Part shown: piece by piece, positions 36,594-44,405 of the stretch
Numbering within the stretch: the stretch's first letter is position 1
Layout: each line of letters starts with the position of its first letter
Assembly (NCBI RefSeq): GCF_029893635.1
Contig: NZ_JARXYR010000002.1
Coordinates: 4,625,001 to 4,689,000, forward strand
DNA length: 64,000 nt
Source of the DNA: Variovorax sp. TBS-050B
Lineage (GTDB): Bacteria > Pseudomonadota > Gammaproteobacteria > Burkholderiales > Burkholderiaceae_C
Direction: 5' to 3'
The notes under the pieces: model-generated
Database searches by the model: none
The model's input: only the letters and a program-made list of their open reading frames with translations
Told to the model about the DNA's origin: nothing
Position numbers and translations under genes: made by a program

Positions 36594-36896
36594 ATGAAGG
36601 CTCAACAAGCAAAGAGCGACGAACGCGACAACCGGCGGGTGTTCCGTTGGGGCATCGGCGCGGCGATCGTGGTGTTCCTGCTGGCGCTGCTCTACAACCT
36701 GCTGATACAGACGCGCGAGGAAGGCCCCGTCAAACCCGACACGCCGACGCAGAGCGCACCGCAGGTCACGCCGCAGAGTACCCCCGGCGGCTCCGCAAGT
36801 GGCACGGCCGGCGGCAATGCCCCGCCCGACAGCGGCAGCGGCCCCACCGGCTCGCGGCCCGCCGAACCCTCGGCCGGCAACGCCACGGGCCGATAA
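36594..36896 (+). CDS. Small single-span membrane protein
   Basis: A 100-residue protein: a charged cytoplasmic start (MKAQQAKSDERDNRRVFRW), one membrane helix (GIGAAIVVFLLALLYNLLI), and a Pro/Thr/Gly/Ser-rich tail that is probably disordered in the periplasm. AAAGGG lies 10 bases before the ATG. Its function is unknown; such proteins are common next to envelope genes. Confidence 0.6.
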   Translation: MKAQQAKSDERDNRRVFRWGIGAAIVVFLLALLYNLLIQTREEGPVKPDTPTQSAPQVTPQSTPGGSASGTAGGNAPPDSGSGPTGSRPAEPSAGNATGR

Positions 36897-36920
36897 CCGG
36901 CGCCAGGTTCCGGGGGCGCC

Positions 36921-37850
36921 TCAGCGTCGTGCCGCGCGCCGCAGACAGTCGATCAGCTGCTGCGTGCTCGGCGTGCGGCGCCGCCCGCGCAGCGTGATCA
37001 GGCCCACGGGCGGCAGCTCGATCGGCACCGCGATCGGCAGCACCTTCAGCATGCCCTGCTGCTGGAAATGGCGCGCCACCGAACGCGCCATGAAAGCCAC
37101 CGCGTCGCGCTGCTGCACGAAGCTGACCTGCGCAAGGAACGAGGCCGATTCGATGATGTCGGCCGGCGGATGCACGCCGTCGCGGAAGAACATCTGGTCG
37201 AGCTTGACGCGCAGCGACGCCCACGGCGGCGGCATCACGCAGCGCTCCTTCGCGAGCCCGGCGAAGTCGAGGCGGCGCTTCGACGCGAGCGCATGGCCGG
37301 GCCGCACCACCACGGCCATCGGCTCGGCGAGCAGCGCCTCGGTCTCGAGGTCGGGCGCCGCATAGCCGGGTTCCAGCCGCCCCACGAAGAGATCGAGTTC
37401 GCCCAGGCGCAGCTTGGGCAGCAGCCGCGTGAGGTCGCCCTCCTCCACGAGCACCGTGGTCTGGGAGGAGTGCGCCTTGAGCATCTCGACCGCGCGCGCG
37501 AGCAGCACCGGCGTCGCGACCACCATCGCGCCCACGCTGGTGCGGCCTGCGGCGCCGCTCGCCACCGCGGCGATCTCGTCGCGCGTGCGGTCGTAGTCGG
37601 CGAGCACCGAGCGCGCGAAGCGCACCACGCTGGCGCCGTAGGGCGTGGGCTCGGTGCCGCGCGTGGAGCGCTCGAACAGCGCGAGGCCGAACATGCGCTC
37701 GATCTCGGCGAGGGACTTTGAGACCGCCGGCTGCGTGACCGACAGGAACTCGGCAGCCCGGCCCAGGTGGCGGAACTGGTCGAGCGCCACGAGCATCTGC
37801 AGGTGGCGCAGCTTGAGGTTGGAACGCAGGACGCGGTCGATCTGGCTCAT
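36921..37850 (-). CDS. LysR-type transcriptional regulator of the sugar-acid operon
   Basis: A 309-residue LysR protein. The HTH is in HLQMLVALDQFRHLGRAAEF and SVTQPAVSKSLAEIERMFG. The effector domain contains VGRLEPGYAAPDLETEALLAE and other typical segments. This type resembles GbpR/PcaQ-like regulators of sugar-acid and aromatic pathways. It is divergent from the Bug-protein gene across a 147-bp region, so it probably controls that operon. The intergenic region contains several TT-rich stretches but no operator that I could define. Confidence 0.92.
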   Translation of the reverse strand: MSQIDRVLRSNLKLRHLQMLVALDQFRHLGRAAEFLSVTQPAVSKSLAEIERMFGLALFERSTRGTEPTPYGASVVRFARSVLADYDRTRDEIAAVASGAAGRTSVGAMVVATPVLLARAVEMLKAHSSQTTVLVEEGDLTRLLPKLRLGELDLFVGRLEPGYAAPDLETEALLAEPMAVVVRPGHALASKRRLDFAGLAKERCVMPPPWASLRVKLDQMFFRDGVHPPADIIESASFLAQVSFVQQRDAVAFMARSVARHFQQQGMLKVLPIAVPIELPPVGLITLRGRRRTPSTQQLIDCLRRAARR

Positions 37851-37997
37851 CGTGGTTCTCGGTTTTTCTGCGGAATGCTTCTGTTCGGGGTACATAACCT
37901 CCAGGCCATGAAGCGAGTCCGCTATTTCATTGGATTGCAATGATTGTCTGCTGAAGAATGCGCTCGGTCCTTCGAACAACGAAAGCAGGAGACACGC

Positions 37998-38993
37998 ATG
38001 CCCTTCGATCACGCCTCTTTTCAGCGGCGCCAGCTGGTGCTGGGCGGCCTCGGCGCCGCCGCGCTCGCGGCTGCGCGTCCGGCGGCCGCGGCCGACTATC
38101 CCGAGCGGCCGATCACCTTCATCTGCCCCTGGCCGGCCGGCGGCACCGCCGACCGCTCGATGCGCGCCATCTGCCAGATCGCGGCCCGGGAACTGGGGCA
38201 GCCGATCGCGCTGGAGAACCGCGCCGGCGCCTCCGGCATGATCGGCACCAAGGCGCTCGCCTCGGCCCGGCCCGACGGCTACACCATCGGCCAGATCCCG
38301 ATCTCGGTCACACGCTTCTCGCAGATCGGCACGGTGCAGATCGATCCGCTCAAGGACCTGAGCTTCATCGCGCGCACCTCGGGCCAGACCTTCGGCATCG
38401 CCGTGCCGGCGAACTCGCCCTTCAAGACCCTGCGCGACCTGGTGGCGCAGGCCAAGGCGAAGCCCGGCACCATCAGCTACGCGCACGCCGGCATCGGCGG
38501 CGCCACGCACGTGGGCATGGAGCAGTTCGCGCAGGCCGCAGGCGTGAAGTTCAACGCCATCGCCTACAAGGGCGGCTCGGCCGCGCTGCAGGACGTGCTC
38601 GGCGAACAGGTCGACGTGCTCGCGGACAGCAGCTCCTGGGCGCCGCACGTCGAAAGCGGCAAGCTGCGGCTGCTCGCCACCTGGGGCGAGCAGCGCACGC
38701 CGCGCTTCAAGGACACGCCCACGCTCAAGGAGCTGGGCTACGACGTGGTGGTGGAAGCGCCCAACGGCATCGGCGCGCCGCAGGGCCTGCCGCCCGCGGT
38801 GGAGAAGAAGCTGCGCGACGCCTTCCGCGTGGCGGTGAACAGCGAGGAGTTCAGGAAGGTCGCCGACAGCATCGATGCGCCCGTGATGTACCAGGACGGC
38901 CCCGACTACCGCAAGTACGTCGAAGCCACCTACCGGCAGGAGACCGACCTGATCCGCAAGCTCAACCTCAAGGAGCTGATGGCGAAGGGCTGA
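37998..38993 (+). CDS. Bug-type (tripartite tricarboxylate) periplasmic binding protein
   Basis: A 331-residue solute-binding protein. The N-terminus has a twin-Arg-like FQRRQLVLGGLGAAALAA signal, which could use the Tat route. The mature part starts YPERPITFICPWPAGGTADRSMR, typical of Bug proteins (P-W-P-x-G-G). It probably binds a sugar acid used by the next three genes. The ATG at 37998 is well placed after AGGAG. No TctA/TctB membrane genes are present, a common situation for Bug proteins in Burkholderiales. Confidence 0.92.
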   Translation: MPFDHASFQRRQLVLGGLGAAALAAARPAAAADYPERPITFICPWPAGGTADRSMRAICQIAARELGQPIALENRAGASGMIGTKALASARPDGYTIGQIPISVTRFSQIGTVQIDPLKDLSFIARTSGQTFGIAVPANSPFKTLRDLVAQAKAKPGTISYAHAGIGGATHVGMEQFAQAAGVKFNAIAYKGGSAALQDVLGEQVDVLADSSSWAPHVESGKLRLLATWGEQRTPRFKDTPTLKELGYDVVVEAPNGIGAPQGLPPAVEKKLRDAFRVAVNSEEFRKVADSIDAPVMYQDGPDYRKYVEATYRQETDLIRKLNLKELMAKG

Positions 38994-39027
38994 GCCGCTT
39001 CGCCACGCCTCCGCACGAACGCCCTTC

Positions 39028-40551
39028 ATGAACGACAGCCCCCTGATCCGCCTGCATCCGAACGACAACGTGCTGGTGGCCAAGCGCCCGATCGCACTCG
39101 GCGAGACCATCGCTGGCTTCGGCGTGCGCGCGCGGGCGCAGATTCCCGCGGGCCACAAGATCGCGGCGCGCGCGATCGCGGCCGGCGAGCGGGTGCTGAA
39201 GTACGACACGCTGATCGGCGTGGCGTCGCGCGCGCTCGATGCCGGCGACTACGTGCACAGCCACAACCTCGCGCTGGTCGAGGCCTACCGCGACCCCGGC
39301 TTCTGCCAGGACGTGCGCCCGGTGGACTACGTGCCCGAGGCCGAGCGCGCGGGCTTCATGGGCTTCGTGCGACCGGGCGGCGGCGTGGGCACGCGCAACT
39401 TCATCGGCATTCTTTCCTCGGTCAACTGCTCGGCCACGGTGATCAAGCGCATCGCGGCGCACTTCACGCCCGAGCGGCTCGCGGCCTTCCCCAACGTGGA
39501 CGGCGTGGCCGCCTTCGCGCAGACCAGCGGCTGCGGCATGTCGTCGCCGAGCGAGCACTTCGACGTGCTGCGGCGCACGCTCGCGGGCTATGCGCGCCAT
39601 CCCAACCTCGCGGGCGTGCTGATCGTGGGCCTGGGCTGCGAGCGCAACCAGGTCGATGCGCTGGTCGACTCGCAAGGGCTCGAACAGGGCCGGCTGCTGC
39701 GCACGCTGGTGATGCAGGAGGTGGGCGGCACGCGCCAGACCATCGAGGCCGGCATCCGTGCGGTGGAAGACATGCTGCCCGAGGCCAACGCCGCGGTGCG
39801 CACGCGCGTGGGCGCGCAGCACCTCAAGATCGGCCTCGAATGCGGCGGCTCCGACGGCTTCTCGGGCATCACCGCGAACCCCGCACTCGGCGCCGCGATG
39901 GACCTGCTGGTGCGCCATGGCGGCACGGCCATCCTCAGCGAGACGCCCGAGATCCACGGCGTCGAATACATGCTCACGCGGCGCGCGGCCACGCCCGAGG
40001 TCGGGCAGAAGCTGCTCGACCGCCTCGCCTGGTGGGCGCGCTACGCCGCGGGCCAGAACGCGCAATTCAACGGCGTGGTCGGCCATGGCAACCAGGCCGG
40101 CGGGCTCGCGAACATCTTCGAGAAGTCGCTCGGCTCGGCGATGAAGGGCGGCACCACGCCGCTGCAGGCGGTGTACGAATACGCGGAGCCGATCGACAAG
40201 GCCGGCTTCGTCTTCATGGACTCGCCGGGCTACGACCCGGTCGCCGTCACCGGGCAGATCGCGAGCGGTGCGCAGCTGATCTGCTTCACCACCGGGCGCG
40301 GCTCGATGTTCGGCAGCAAGCCGGCGCCCACGATCAAGCTCGCGAGCAACACGCCGATGTTCCGCCGCCTCGAAGAGGACATGGACATCAACTGCGGCGT
40401 GGTGCTCGACGGCGAGCTCTCGGTGCCCGAGCTCGGCGAGCGGATCTTCCAGCAGATCCTGCGCCATGCCTCGGGCGAGCGCACACGCAGCGAGGCGCTC
40501 GGGCTCGGCGACCACGAATTCGTGCCCTGGCACCTCGGCATCGTCAGTTGA
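39028..40551 (+). CDS. UxaA-family sugar-acid dehydratase (altronate/galactarate type)
   Basis: A 507-residue protein with an N-terminal SAF domain (about residues 1-95: LIRLHPNDNVLVAKRPIALGE) joined to the UxaA catalytic part. This part has SSVNCSATVIKRI, QTSGCGMSS, VGLGCERNQVDAL and LECGGSDGFSGITANPALG, with the Cys residues and the conserved CGGSDxxSG. The family removes water from altronate or galactarate with an iron centre. Neighbouring aldolase and semialdehyde dehydrogenase genes favour an aldarate (galactarate/glucarate) pathway. The gene starts 34 bp after the Bug gene. Confidence 0.92.
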   Translation: MNDSPLIRLHPNDNVLVAKRPIALGETIAGFGVRARAQIPAGHKIAARAIAAGERVLKYDTLIGVASRALDAGDYVHSHNLALVEAYRDPGFCQDVRPVDYVPEAERAGFMGFVRPGGGVGTRNFIGILSSVNCSATVIKRIAAHFTPERLAAFPNVDGVAAFAQTSGCGMSSPSEHFDVLRRTLAGYARHPNLAGVLIVGLGCERNQVDALVDSQGLEQGRLLRTLVMQEVGGTRQTIEAGIRAVEDMLPEANAAVRTRVGAQHLKIGLECGGSDGFSGITANPALGAAMDLLVRHGGTAILSETPEIHGVEYMLTRRAATPEVGQKLLDRLAWWARYAAGQNAQFNGVVGHGNQAGGLANIFEKSLGSAMKGGTTPLQAVYEYAEPIDKAGFVFMDSPGYDPVAVTGQIASGAQLICFTTGRGSMFGSKPAPTIKLASNTPMFRRLEEDMDINCGVVLDGELSVPELGERIFQQILRHASGERTRSEALGLGDHEFVPWHLGIVS

Positions 40552-40596
40552 TCGAGGCCCACCCTCTCCCTCGGTCACATCAACTTCACGCCACAC

Positions 40597-42066
40597 ATGC
40601 TCACGCTTTCCCGCCCCGATCTGCAACACACGGCCCACTTCATCGCCGGCGAATGGCGCGCCGGCGCCGACGGCCGCCTGCTCGACGTGAGCGATCCCGC
40701 GAGCGGCGCGTTGATCGCGCAGGTGCCCGACGCCGACGCCGGCACCGCGCGCGCGGCCGTCGATGCGGCGCACGCCGCCTTCCCGGCCTGGCGCCGCACG
40801 CCGGCCAAGGAGCGGGCCCGGATCCTCAAGCGCTGGAACGACCTGGTGCTCGCGAACCAGCAGGACCTGGGCCGCCTGATCTCGCGCGAACAGGGCAAGC
40901 CGCTGGCCGAAGGCATCGGCGAGGTCGCCTATGCGGCGAGCTACATCGAATGGTTCGCCGAAGAGGCCACGCGCGCGAATGGCGACCTCATTCCCGCGCC
41001 GGTGCCGGGGCGGCGCATGTTCGCGGTGCGCGAACCCGTGGGCGTGGTGGCCGCGATCACGCCGTGGAACTTTCCGGCCGCGATGATCGCGCGCAAGATC
41101 GCGCCCGCGCTCGCGGCGGGCTGCACCGTGGTCTGCAAGCCGGCCGAGGACACGCCGCTGACCTCGCTCGCGCTCGTGGCGCTGGCCGCCGAGGCCGGCG
41201 TGCCCGCGGGCGTGCTCAACATCGTGACCGCCTCGCGCGAGCGCACGCCCGAACTGGTGGACGCGTGGCTCGACGATGCGCGCGTGCGCAAGATCACCTT
41301 CACCGGCTCGACGCCCGTGGGCAAGCACCTCGCGCGCCGTTCGGCCGACACGCTCAAGAAGCTCTCGCTCGAACTCGGCGGCAATGCGCCTTTCGTCGTG
41401 TTCGAGGACGCCGACGTCGAGGCCGCGGTCGAGGGCCTGATGGCCGCCAAGTTCCGCAACGGCGGACAGACCTGCGTCTGCCCGAACCGCGTGTTCGTGC
41501 ACCAGGCGGTGCATGCGCGCTTTGCCGAACTGCTGGTGGCGCGCGTCGCTTCGCTGCGCGTGGGCGCGGCCTCGAACGAGGCATCGCAGATCGGCCCGAT
41601 GATCAATGCGCGCGCGGTCGAGAAGATCGAGCGCCACGTGCAGGACGCCGCTGCGCGCGGCGCGCGCGTGCTCACGGGCGGCACGCGGCTGCCCGCGCTC
41701 GGCCCCAACTACTTCGCGCCCACCGTGCTGGAAGATGCCGACGCGACGATGGCCTGCGCCTGCGAGGAGACCTTCGGCCCGGTGGTGCCGCTCACGCGCT
41801 TCACCGGCGAGGCCGAGGTGGTGGCCCAGGCCAATGCCACGCCCTTCGGCCTGGCCGCGTACTTCTACACGCAGGACGTGCGCCGCATCTGGCGCGTGGC
41901 CGACGCGCTCGAAGTCGGCATCGTCGGCATCAACGAAGGCGCGCTCGCCGCGGAGGCTGCGCCCTTCGGCGGCGTGAAGGATTCGGGCTACGGCCGCGAA
42001 GGCTCGGTGCACGGACTCGACGACTACCTGCACACCAAGTACCTGTGCCAGGGCCAGCTGGACTGA
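40597..42066 (+). CDS. NAD(P)-dependent semialdehyde dehydrogenase (GabD-like)
   Basis: A 489-residue ALDH-superfamily enzyme of the succinate-semialdehyde or 2-oxoglutarate-semialdehyde type. It has [22 protein letters not shown], the Lys in [15 protein letters not shown], the catalytic Glu in LELGGNAPF, and the catalytic Cys in [11 protein letters not shown]. The ending [11 protein letters not shown] is family-typical. In this operon it may oxidise 2,5-dioxopentanoate or a similar semialdehyde from a sugar acid. It starts 45 bp after the dehydratase gene. Confidence 0.93.
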   Translation: MLTLSRPDLQHTAHFIAGEWRAGADGRLLDVSDPASGALIAQVPDADAGTARAAVDAAHAAFPAWRRTPAKERARILKRWNDLVLANQQDLGRLISREQGKPLAEGIGEVAYAASYIEWFAEEATRANGDLIPAPVPGRRMFAVREPVGVVAAITPWNFPAAMIARKIAPALAAGCTVVCKPAEDTPLTSLALVALAAEAGVPAGVLNIVTASRERTPELVDAWLDDARVRKITFTGSTPVGKHLARRSADTLKKLSLELGGNAPFVVFEDADVEAAVEGLMAAKFRNGGQTCVCPNRVFVHQAVHARFAELLVARVASLRVGAASNEASQIGPMINARAVEKIERHVQDAAARGARVLTGGTRLPALGPNYFAPTVLEDADATMACACEETFGPVVPLTRFTGEAEVVAQANATPFGLAAYFYTQDVRRIWRVADALEVGIVGINEGALAAEAAPFGGVKDSGYGREGSVHGLDDYLHTKYLCQGQLD

Positions 42067-42094
42067 CAACCACCACCCGGAGCAACACCCAACC

Positions 42095-42898
42095 ATGCCC
42101 GCACACAACCCCTTCAAGACCGCGCTCGCCGCGCAGCAGCCGCAGGTCGGCCTCTGGCTCTCGATGGCCGATCCGTACATGGCCGAGGTCAGCGCCACCG
42201 CCGGCTTCGACTGGCTGCTGATCGACGGCGAGCATGCGCCCAACGACCTGCGCTCCACCCTCGCCGCCCTGCAGGCCGTGGCGCCGCACCCCGCGCAACC
42301 CGTGGTGCGCGCGGTGCAGGGCGAGACCGCGCTGATCAAGCAGCTGCTCGACATCGGCGCGAAGAACCTGCTCGTGCCCATGGTCGACACGCCGGAGCAG
42401 GCGCGTGCGCTGGTCGCCGCCACGCGCTATCCGCCGCTCGGCGTGCGCGGCGTCGGCAGCGCCGTCGGCCGCGCCTCGCAGTGGAGCGGACGCACCGATT
42501 ACCTCGACGTCGCCGACGACGAGGTCTGCCTGCTGGTGCAGGCCGAGACCGTGAAGGCGCTCTCGAACCTCGAGGCGATCTGCGCGGTGGACGGCATCGA
42601 CGGCGTCTTCATCGGCCCGGCCGACCTCGCCGCCTCCATGGGCCACCGCGGCCGGCCCGGCCATCCCGAGGTGCAGGCCGCGATCGAATCGGCCATGCGC
42701 ACCATCGTCGCGTCCGGCAAGGCCGCGGGCACGCTGACCTCGGACCCGAAGCTCGCGCGGCGCTATCTCGACCTCGGCTGCACCTTCGTCGCCGTGGGGG
42801 TCGACCTGCTGCTGTTCGCGGGCGCGGCGCGGCGGCTGGCGGGGGAGTTCAAGGACACGGCAGGGGCCGCGGAGAGCGGACCGCGCGCGGCGTATTGA
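42095..42898 (+). CDS. HpaI/GarL-type class II aldolase
   Basis: A 267-residue metal-dependent aldolase of the 2-keto-3-deoxyglucarate/4-hydroxy-2-oxoheptanedioate family. It has [18 protein letters not shown] (metal Glu), [45 protein letters not shown] and [19 protein letters not shown]. It cleaves a 2-keto-3-deoxy sugar acid to pyruvate and an aldehyde, which fits a UxaA-family dehydratase upstream. It is the last gene of the LysR-linked operon. Confidence 0.93.
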   Translation: MPAHNPFKTALAAQQPQVGLWLSMADPYMAEVSATAGFDWLLIDGEHAPNDLRSTLAALQAVAPHPAQPVVRAVQGETALIKQLLDIGAKNLLVPMVDTPEQARALVAATRYPPLGVRGVGSAVGRASQWSGRTDYLDVADDEVCLLVQAETVKALSNLEAICAVDGIDGVFIGPADLAASMGHRGRPGHPEVQAAIESAMRTIVASGKAAGTLTSDPKLARRYLDLGCTFVAVGVDLLLFAGAARRLAGEFKDTAGAAESGPRAAY

Positions 42899-43037
42899 AT
42901 CGAAGCCACGCGCAGGAAGCCATCTCCTCGCAAGGGTGATGCGCAGCGCCCGACCGAGGCGCTCATAATGCTGAGCGGCCAAGCCAGGGGCCGCCCCGCA
43001 CGCACATCCCCACTCCTGGCGTTCACGGGACGACATC

Positions 43038-43259
43038 ATGAGCGCATTGCACATGTTTCTACCGGCATCCGAGCCCGCACGCAGCGAAATGCTCGCGCAG
43101 TTGCTCAAGACACATCACATCCCGCGACATCTGGTCCGAGGCATCGCGCTGCGAAAACAGGGCGAGCGCGAGAAGGCAATGATGGTCGGCCCGATGCCGC
43201 TCAAGCCGCAGGGCGTGCCGTCGCCGCAAGACATCCGGATCCCCGCCTCGCAGAAGTGA
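43038..43259 (+). CDS. Small protein of unknown function
   Basis: A 73-residue protein (MSALHMFLPASEPARSEMLAQLLK...) with a helical middle containing HHIPRHLVRGIALRKQGEREK and a Pro-rich tail. GGACG is placed before the ATG at 43038. It stands alone between the aldolase gene and the tRNA. No family is recognised. Confidence 0.5.
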   Translation: MSALHMFLPASEPARSEMLAQLLKTHHIPRHLVRGIALRKQGEREKAMMVGPMPLKPQGVPSPQDIRIPASQK

Positions 43260-43350
43260 TCAGCGTTGCGCCCTCCTCAGGGCAAACAGGCGCCGCAAAG
43301 AAAAACGGGCTGGAGCTTGTGGCTCCAACCCGTTGTTCCATCTGACGATT

Positions 43351-43427
43351 TGGTCGGTGTGAAAGGATTCGAACCTTCGACCCCTTGCACCCCATGCAAG
43401 TGCGCTACCAGGCTGCGCCACACACCG
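43351..43427 (-). tRNA. tRNA-Pro (GGG anticodon)
   Basis: The minus strand folds into a standard tRNA. The acceptor strands CGGTGTG (43427-43421) and CACACCG (43361-43355) pair. The D-arm holds AGCCTGGTA, and the anticodon stem CTTGC/GCAAG closes the loop ATGGGGT, giving anticodon GGG. The T-arm contains GGTTCGAATCC, and the discriminator A and an encoded CCA (43353-43351) follow. It lies 26 bp downstream of the MerR gene on the same strand. Confidence 0.97.
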
Positions 43428-43453
43428 AAGCCAGCGATTATAGCCGGCAGAAA

Positions 43454-43936
43454 TCAACGTCCGACGGTCAGCAGCTCACGAATTTCAAAAAGCTCGCGTC
43501 GCAGATGCATCAGCTGCAGGGGATCGATGGTGCTCGGGGCACGGTGATTCGCAGCAGGCGCTTCGATGTGCTGCTCTTCGTCCTGGTGGATGGCGGCCTC
43601 GAAGGCTTCCTGATCGATCTCGACGGCCTCCATGCCCTCGAGCGGCACCACGCCGGCCTTGCGGCGGTCGCGCTCGCCCTGCACGATTTCCTGGAGCTTG
43701 TTGCGCGCACCGCTGATCGTGAAGCCCTGGTCGTAGAGCAGGTCGCGGATGCGGCGGATCATCAGCACCTCGTGATGCTGGTAGTAGCGACGGTTCCCGC
43801 GCCGCTTCATGGGGCGCAGCTGCGTGAATTCCTGCTCCCAATAACGAAGCACGTGCGGCTTGACGCCGCAGAGCTCGCCGACCTCACCGATGGTGAAGTA
43901 GCGTTTGACGGGAATGGGCGGGAGCGTTTTCTCCAT
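43454..43936 (-). CDS. MerR-family transcriptional regulator
   Basis: A 160-residue MerR protein. The winged HTH is RYFTIGEVGELCGVKPHVLRYWEQEF followed by the wing RRGNRRYYQHHEVLMIRRI; a dimerisation helix and a His/Glu-containing tail follow. It has no metal-binding Cys cluster. The gene lies 71 bp after ihfA, an arrangement conserved in Burkholderiales at the end of the pheST-ihfA operon. The ATG at 43936 (MEKTLPPIPVKRYF) was chosen; an in-frame ATG at 43957 is possible. Confidence 0.92.
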   Translation of the reverse strand: MEKTLPPIPVKRYFTIGEVGELCGVKPHVLRYWEQEFTQLRPMKRRGNRRYYQHHEVLMIRRIRDLLYDQGFTISGARNKLQEIVQGERDRRKAGVVPLEGMEAVEIDQEAFEAAIHQDEEQHIEAPAANHRAPSTIDPLQLMHLRRELFEIRELLTVGR

Positions 43937-44007
43937 TGAAATCAAGACCGTGCGCACGAAACCTTAGAGATTACTCTACGCACGCGCACTGCACCAAGCA
44001 CTATTAC

Positions 44008-44400
44008 TCACTTGGCGCCCAGGCTCCACTCGACCTCCGGCGCGCCGTCCGGCTGCGGCGGCTGTTGCTGCTGCTCGATGCTGCCGTGGATCTGTTCCTT
44101 CAGCTTGGCGCTCGCATGAAAGGTGGCCACGCGGCGCTCGCCGATGGGGATCGCCTCGCCGGTGCGCGGATTGCGGCCGGGCCGTGGCGCCTTCACGCGG
44201 ATCTGGAAGTTGCCGAAGCCCGAGATCTTGACGTCGGAACCTTCGATCAGGCTGTTGGCGATCAGGTCGAAGAAGGCCTCGACCATGTCCTTGGATTCGC
44301 GCTTGTTGAGGCCGATCTGCTCGAACAGCAGGTCGGCCAGGTGCGCCTTGGTGAGCGCGGGCGTTTCGAGGGCTTCGAGCGTGAATTCCGCGGCGTTCAT
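44008..44400 (-). CDS. ihfA: Integration host factor alpha subunit
   Basis: A 130-residue HU/IHF-fold DNA-bending protein. The core has LTKAHLADLLFEQIGLNKRESKDMV, the conserved GFGNFQIRVKAPRPGRNPRTGEAIPI and RRVATFHASAKLKEQI. The tail is extended, with a Gln/Pro run (IEQQQQPPQPDG), longer than in E. coli (99 residues). It lies 5 bp after pheT, as in E. coli. IHF commonly assists sigma-54 promoters, of which there are several in this window. Confidence 0.96.
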   Translation of the reverse strand: MNAAEFTLEALETPALTKAHLADLLFEQIGLNKRESKDMVEAFFDLIANSLIEGSDVKISGFGNFQIRVKAPRPGRNPRTGEAIPIGERRVATFHASAKLKEQIHGSIEQQQQPPQPDGAPEVEWSLGAK

Positions 44401-44405
44401 TCTCG

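Noticed and set aside
38968..42423. A 1151-codon open frame on the minus strand opposite the sugar-acid operon
   Set aside because: It is the antisense shadow of the dehydratase and dehydrogenase genes: His/Arg/Ala-rich, without any domain, as is usual opposite GC-rich genes. Similar long shadows lie opposite the secretion ATPase, pheT and thrS.
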